From Cellulosimicrobium cellulans (GTDB lineage: Bacteria; Actinomycetota; Actinomycetes; Actinomycetales; Cellulomonadaceae), in the NCBI RefSeq assembly GCF_016907755.1, contig NZ_JAFBCN010000001.1, positions 1,240,001 to 1,304,000 of the forward strand: DNA of 64,000 nt, written 5' to 3'. The notes below the pieces were generated by a model, which was given only the letters and a program-made list of their open reading frames with translations, made no database searches and had not been told where the DNA came from. This document shows, piece by piece, positions 61,772 to 64,000 of the stretch. The number at the start of each line of letters is the position of its first letter. Position 1 is the stretch's first letter. The translations under genes were made by a program, and so were the position numbers.

Positions 61772-61806
61772 GAGCGCGACCGCCGACCACGACCTTGCTC
61801 GCCCGC

Positions 61807-61859
61807 GAGCACGGGGTTGCTGTCGTTCTCGTGCGGAGAACGACAGCAACCTCGTGGTC
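61807..61859 (-). terminator. Hairpin after the P-type ATPase gene, related to the one at 22208
   Basis: 24-base arms (61807-61830 and 61836-61859, two mismatches) with a 5-base loop. The stem contains GGTTGCTGTCGTTC, also in the hairpin at 22208-22268. Confidence 0.75.
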
Positions 61860-61869
61860 GGCGCGGGGA

Positions 61870-64000
61870 TCACCGGGACGCGAGCCGCGCCGGGTCGAGG
61901 TCGATGCGGCGCAGGAGCTGCGCGTTGAGCGCCACGATGACCGTCGACGCGGACATGAGGATCGCGCCCACCGCCATCGGCATGACGAACCCGACCGGGG
62001 CGAGCACGCCCGCCGCGAGCGGCACGGCCGCGATGTTGTAGCCCGCGGCCCACCACAGGTTCTGCTGCATCTTGCGGTACGAGGCGTGCGACAGCTCGAT
62101 GATCGACAGGACCGCGCGCGGGTCGGAGCTCGCGAGGATGACCCCGGCCGACGCGATCGCGACGTCCGTCCCGGCGCCGATCGCGATGCCGACGTCCGCC
62201 TGCGCGAGCGCCGGGGCGTCGTTGACGCCGTCGCCGACCATCGCGACGACGCGGCCGTCGTGCTGGAGCTCCGCGACCTTCGCGTCCTTGTCCTCGGGGC
62301 GCACGCCTGCGAACACCTGGTCGATGCCCAGCTCGCGCCCGACCGCCCGAGCCACCGGCTCGGCGTCGCCCGTGATCATGACGACCTTGATGCCGCGCCG
62401 GTGCAGGGCGTCGACCGCCTCGCGCGACTTGGGGCGGATCGCGTCGGCGAGGGCGAACGCCCCCACGACCTCGTCCGTCGCGTGCTCGTGACCGTGCTCG
62501 TGGCGCGCGTCCGCGTCCGCACCCGCGACGTCGGGAGAGACCACCACGTGCAGGACGGTCGCGCCGTCGTGCGCCCACGCCTCGGCGTCGGGGAGCGGGT
62601 CGAGGCCGCGTTCGCGCAGGAGCGCGGGACCGCCGACCGCCACGCGCCGGGCGCCGTCCGGCGTGGGGACCGTCGCCTCGACGCCGACCGCGGTGAGCGA
62701 CCGGAAGCCGGTCGCCTGCGGGACGACGAGGCCGCGTCCGCTGCGCTCCTCCGCCGCGCGCACGATCGCCCGCGCCAGCGGGTGCTGGCTGTCGGCCTCG
62801 GCCGCGGCGGCGAGCGCGAGGAGCTCGTCCTCGGTCGTGCCGCCCGCGGTGGCGAGGTGCGCGACGACCGGCTCGCCCGCGGTCAGCGTCCCCGTCTTGT
62901 CGAACAGGACGGTGTCCACCGTGCGCATGCGCTCCAGCGCGAGGCGGTCCTTCACCAGGACGCCGGCCTTCGCGGCGCGCTCGGTCGAGAGCGACACGAC
63001 GAGCGGGATCGCGAGGCCCAGGGCGTGGGGGCACGCGATGACGAGCACGGTGATCGCGCGGATCAGTGCCTGCTCGGGCGTGCCGAAGACGAGCCACAGG
63101 CCGATCGTCAGGGCGGCCGCGCCGAGCGCGTACCAGAACAGCCAGCCGGCGGCGCGGTCGGCGAGGCGCTGGGTCTTGGTCGAGGACGCCTGGGCGTCGG
63201 CGACGAGCCGTTGGATGCCTGCGAGCGCGGTGTCCTCGCCCACGGCCGTGATCCGCACGCGCAGCGCGTCGTCCGTCGCGACGGTCCCGGCGACGACGGC
63301 GTCCCCGACGGTGCGGCGCACGGGCCGCGACTCCCCGGTGATCATCGACTCGTCGACGTCCGCGGACCCGGACGCGACCTCGCCGTCCGCGGGGACACGC
63401 CCGCCCGGGCGGACGACGACGAGATCGCCCACGCGCAGGTCGGTCGGCGGGACCGTCGTGACAGACCCGTCCTCCGCGACGCGCTCGGCCTCGTCCGGCA
63501 GGAGCGCGGCGAGCGAGTCGAGCGCCGACGCCGTCTGGGCGAGCGAGCGCATCTCGAGCCAGTGGCCGAGCAGCATGATGACGACGAGGAGCGCGAGCTC
63601 CCACCACACGTCCAGCTCGTGCGCGAGCAGCCCGAGGCTCGACCCGAGCGACGACACGAACGCGACCGTGATCGCGAGCGAGATGAGCGTCATCATCCCC
63701 GGCTTGCGGCCGCGGAGCTCGCTCACCGCACCCGTGAGGAACGGCCGTCCGCCCCAGAAGAAGATCACCGTGCCGAGCACGGGCGAGACCCAGGGGAGCC
63801 ACGCCGCGTCGGGCAGGTCGTAGCCGAGGAGCATCGCGAACATCGGGCTCAGCGCGACGGTGGGCACCGCGAGGACGAGCATGACCCAGAACAGACGGCG
63901 GAACTGCCCGACGTGGTCGCCGTGGCCCCCGTGGCCGGACATGTCGTGCCCGGCGTGGTCGCCGTGGCCGGACATGTCGTGCCCGGCGCGCGCCCCGCCG
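61870..64000 (-). CDS. Copper-type heavy-metal P1B ATPase (CopB group), 5' end outside window
   Basis: Metal-exporting P-type ATPase; at least 701 residues are visible. The membrane motif CPH (VIACPHALGLAIP) marks the CopB subgroup rather than CPC CopA. The phosphorylation site DKTGTLT, TGES loop, HP motif (ADSQHPLARA) and hinge GDGVNDAPALAQAD are intact. The N-terminus is His-rich with the unit MSGHGDHAGHD repeated. The first ATG in view is 63975, but the same frame stays open and reads AGHD up to the edge, so the true start may lie beyond 64000. The gene leads the minus-strand copper cluster. Confidence 0.95.
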   Translation of the reverse strand, partial: GGARAGHDMSGHGDHAGHDMSGHGGHGDHVGQFRRLFWVMLVLAVPTVALSPMFAMLLGYDLPDAAWLPWVSPVLGTVIFFWGGRPFLTGAVSELRGRKPGMMTLISLAITVAFVSSLGSSLGLLAHELDVWWELALLVVIMLLGHWLEMRSLAQTASALDSLAALLPDEAERVAEDGSVTTVPPTDLRVGDLVVVRPGGRVPADGEVASGSADVDESMITGESRPVRRTVGDAVVAGTVATDDALRVRITAVGEDTALAGIQRLVADAQASSTKTQRLADRAAGWLFWYALGAAALTIGLWLVFGTPEQALIRAITVLVIACPHALGLAIPLVVSLSTERAAKAGVLVKDRLALERMRTVDTVLFDKTGTLTAGEPVVAHLATAGGTTEDELLALAAAAEADSQHPLARAIVRAAEERSGRGLVVPQATGFRSLTAVGVEATVPTPDGARRVAVGGPALLRERGLDPLPDAEAWAHDGATVLHVVVSPDVAGADADARHEHGHEHATDEVVGAFALADAIRPKSREAVDALHRRGIKVVMITGDAEPVARAVGRELGIDQVFAGVRPEDKDAKVAELQHDGRVVAMVGDGVNDAPALAQADVGIAIGAGTDVAIASAGVILASSDPRAVLSIIELSHASYRKMQQNLWWAAGYNIAAVPLAAGVLAPVGFVMPMAVGAILMSASTVIVALNAQLLRRIDLDPARLASR

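Noticed and set aside
1-64000. Prophage, IS elements, integrases or plasmid origin
   Set aside because: No transposase, recombinase or phage genes were recognised anywhere in the window.

Overview
The window is a gene-dense, very GC-rich stretch (GTG starts common, four-base ATGA/GTGA overlaps, short intergenic gaps) from an actinobacterium. The order helicase ... topA ... tmk-holB, with a proton-pumping pyrophosphatase, a GH3 glycosidase, a streptogrisin-type protease and several TetR/MarR regulators, suggests a Cellulosimicrobium/Cellulomonas/Isoptericola-type soil organism. That placement is inference from gene content. No IS element, prophage, rRNA or CRISPR array was seen, and there is one tRNA (Thr-CGT).

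Layout. 1-4.5 kb: 5' part of a DUF1998-type DEAD/DEAH helicase, an SRPBCC protein and an M18 aminopeptidase. 4.5-8.8 kb: two ECF sigma factor/membrane protein pairs around an alpha/beta hydrolase; the two partner proteins look related and lack the usual zinc anti-sigma motif. 9-14.5 kb: hppA, a GH3 enzyme and a TetR regulator. 14.5-15 kb: an inverted-repeat-rich intergenic element that recurs, inverted, at 36.4-36.7 kb. 15-22 kb: DUF981 membrane protein, two related small exported proteins, a methyltransferase, TetR, LysR and a secreted S1 protease. 22-29.5 kb: VKOR, then a translationally coupled jetA-jetB-jetC (Wadjet/MksFEB-like SMC) operon with no jetD nuclease gene. 29.6-36.2 kb: TetR, an orphan oligopeptide-type binding lipoprotein, a PAP2 phosphatase and topA. 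36.8-43.5 kb: a MarR-MFS pair, a MacB/FtsX-type ABC exporter and a Gfo/Idh/MocA dehydrogenase.

43.5-47.8 kb (minus strand) is a compact cassette: a small secreted Tyr/Trp-rich peptide resembling the lactococcin 972 family, two Cys-motif lipoproteins, a peptidoglycan-binding membrane-fusion-like protein, an ABC ATPase broken by a one-base frameshift in a G6 run, and a permease. It looks like a peptide export or self-immunity system. 48-54 kb: two adjacent OhrR-type regulators with matching operator-like palindromes, a HAD phosphatase, tmk-holB, an HxlR regulator divergent from a nucleotide-sugar-epimerase-like gene. 54-61 kb: SHOCT and LtrA membrane proteins, a lipoprotein, an S33 peptidase, tRNA-Thr, a secreted membrane-anchored protein, a short Erm-type methyltransferase and a small hydrolase. 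60.6-64 kb: a copper-type cluster (DUF305 lipoprotein, DUF6153-like protein, CopB-type P-ATPase) that runs off the right edge.

The observations most worth following are the peptide/ABC cassette with its frameshift, the jetABC operon without jetD, the intergenic inverted-repeat family, and the sigma/partner pairs.
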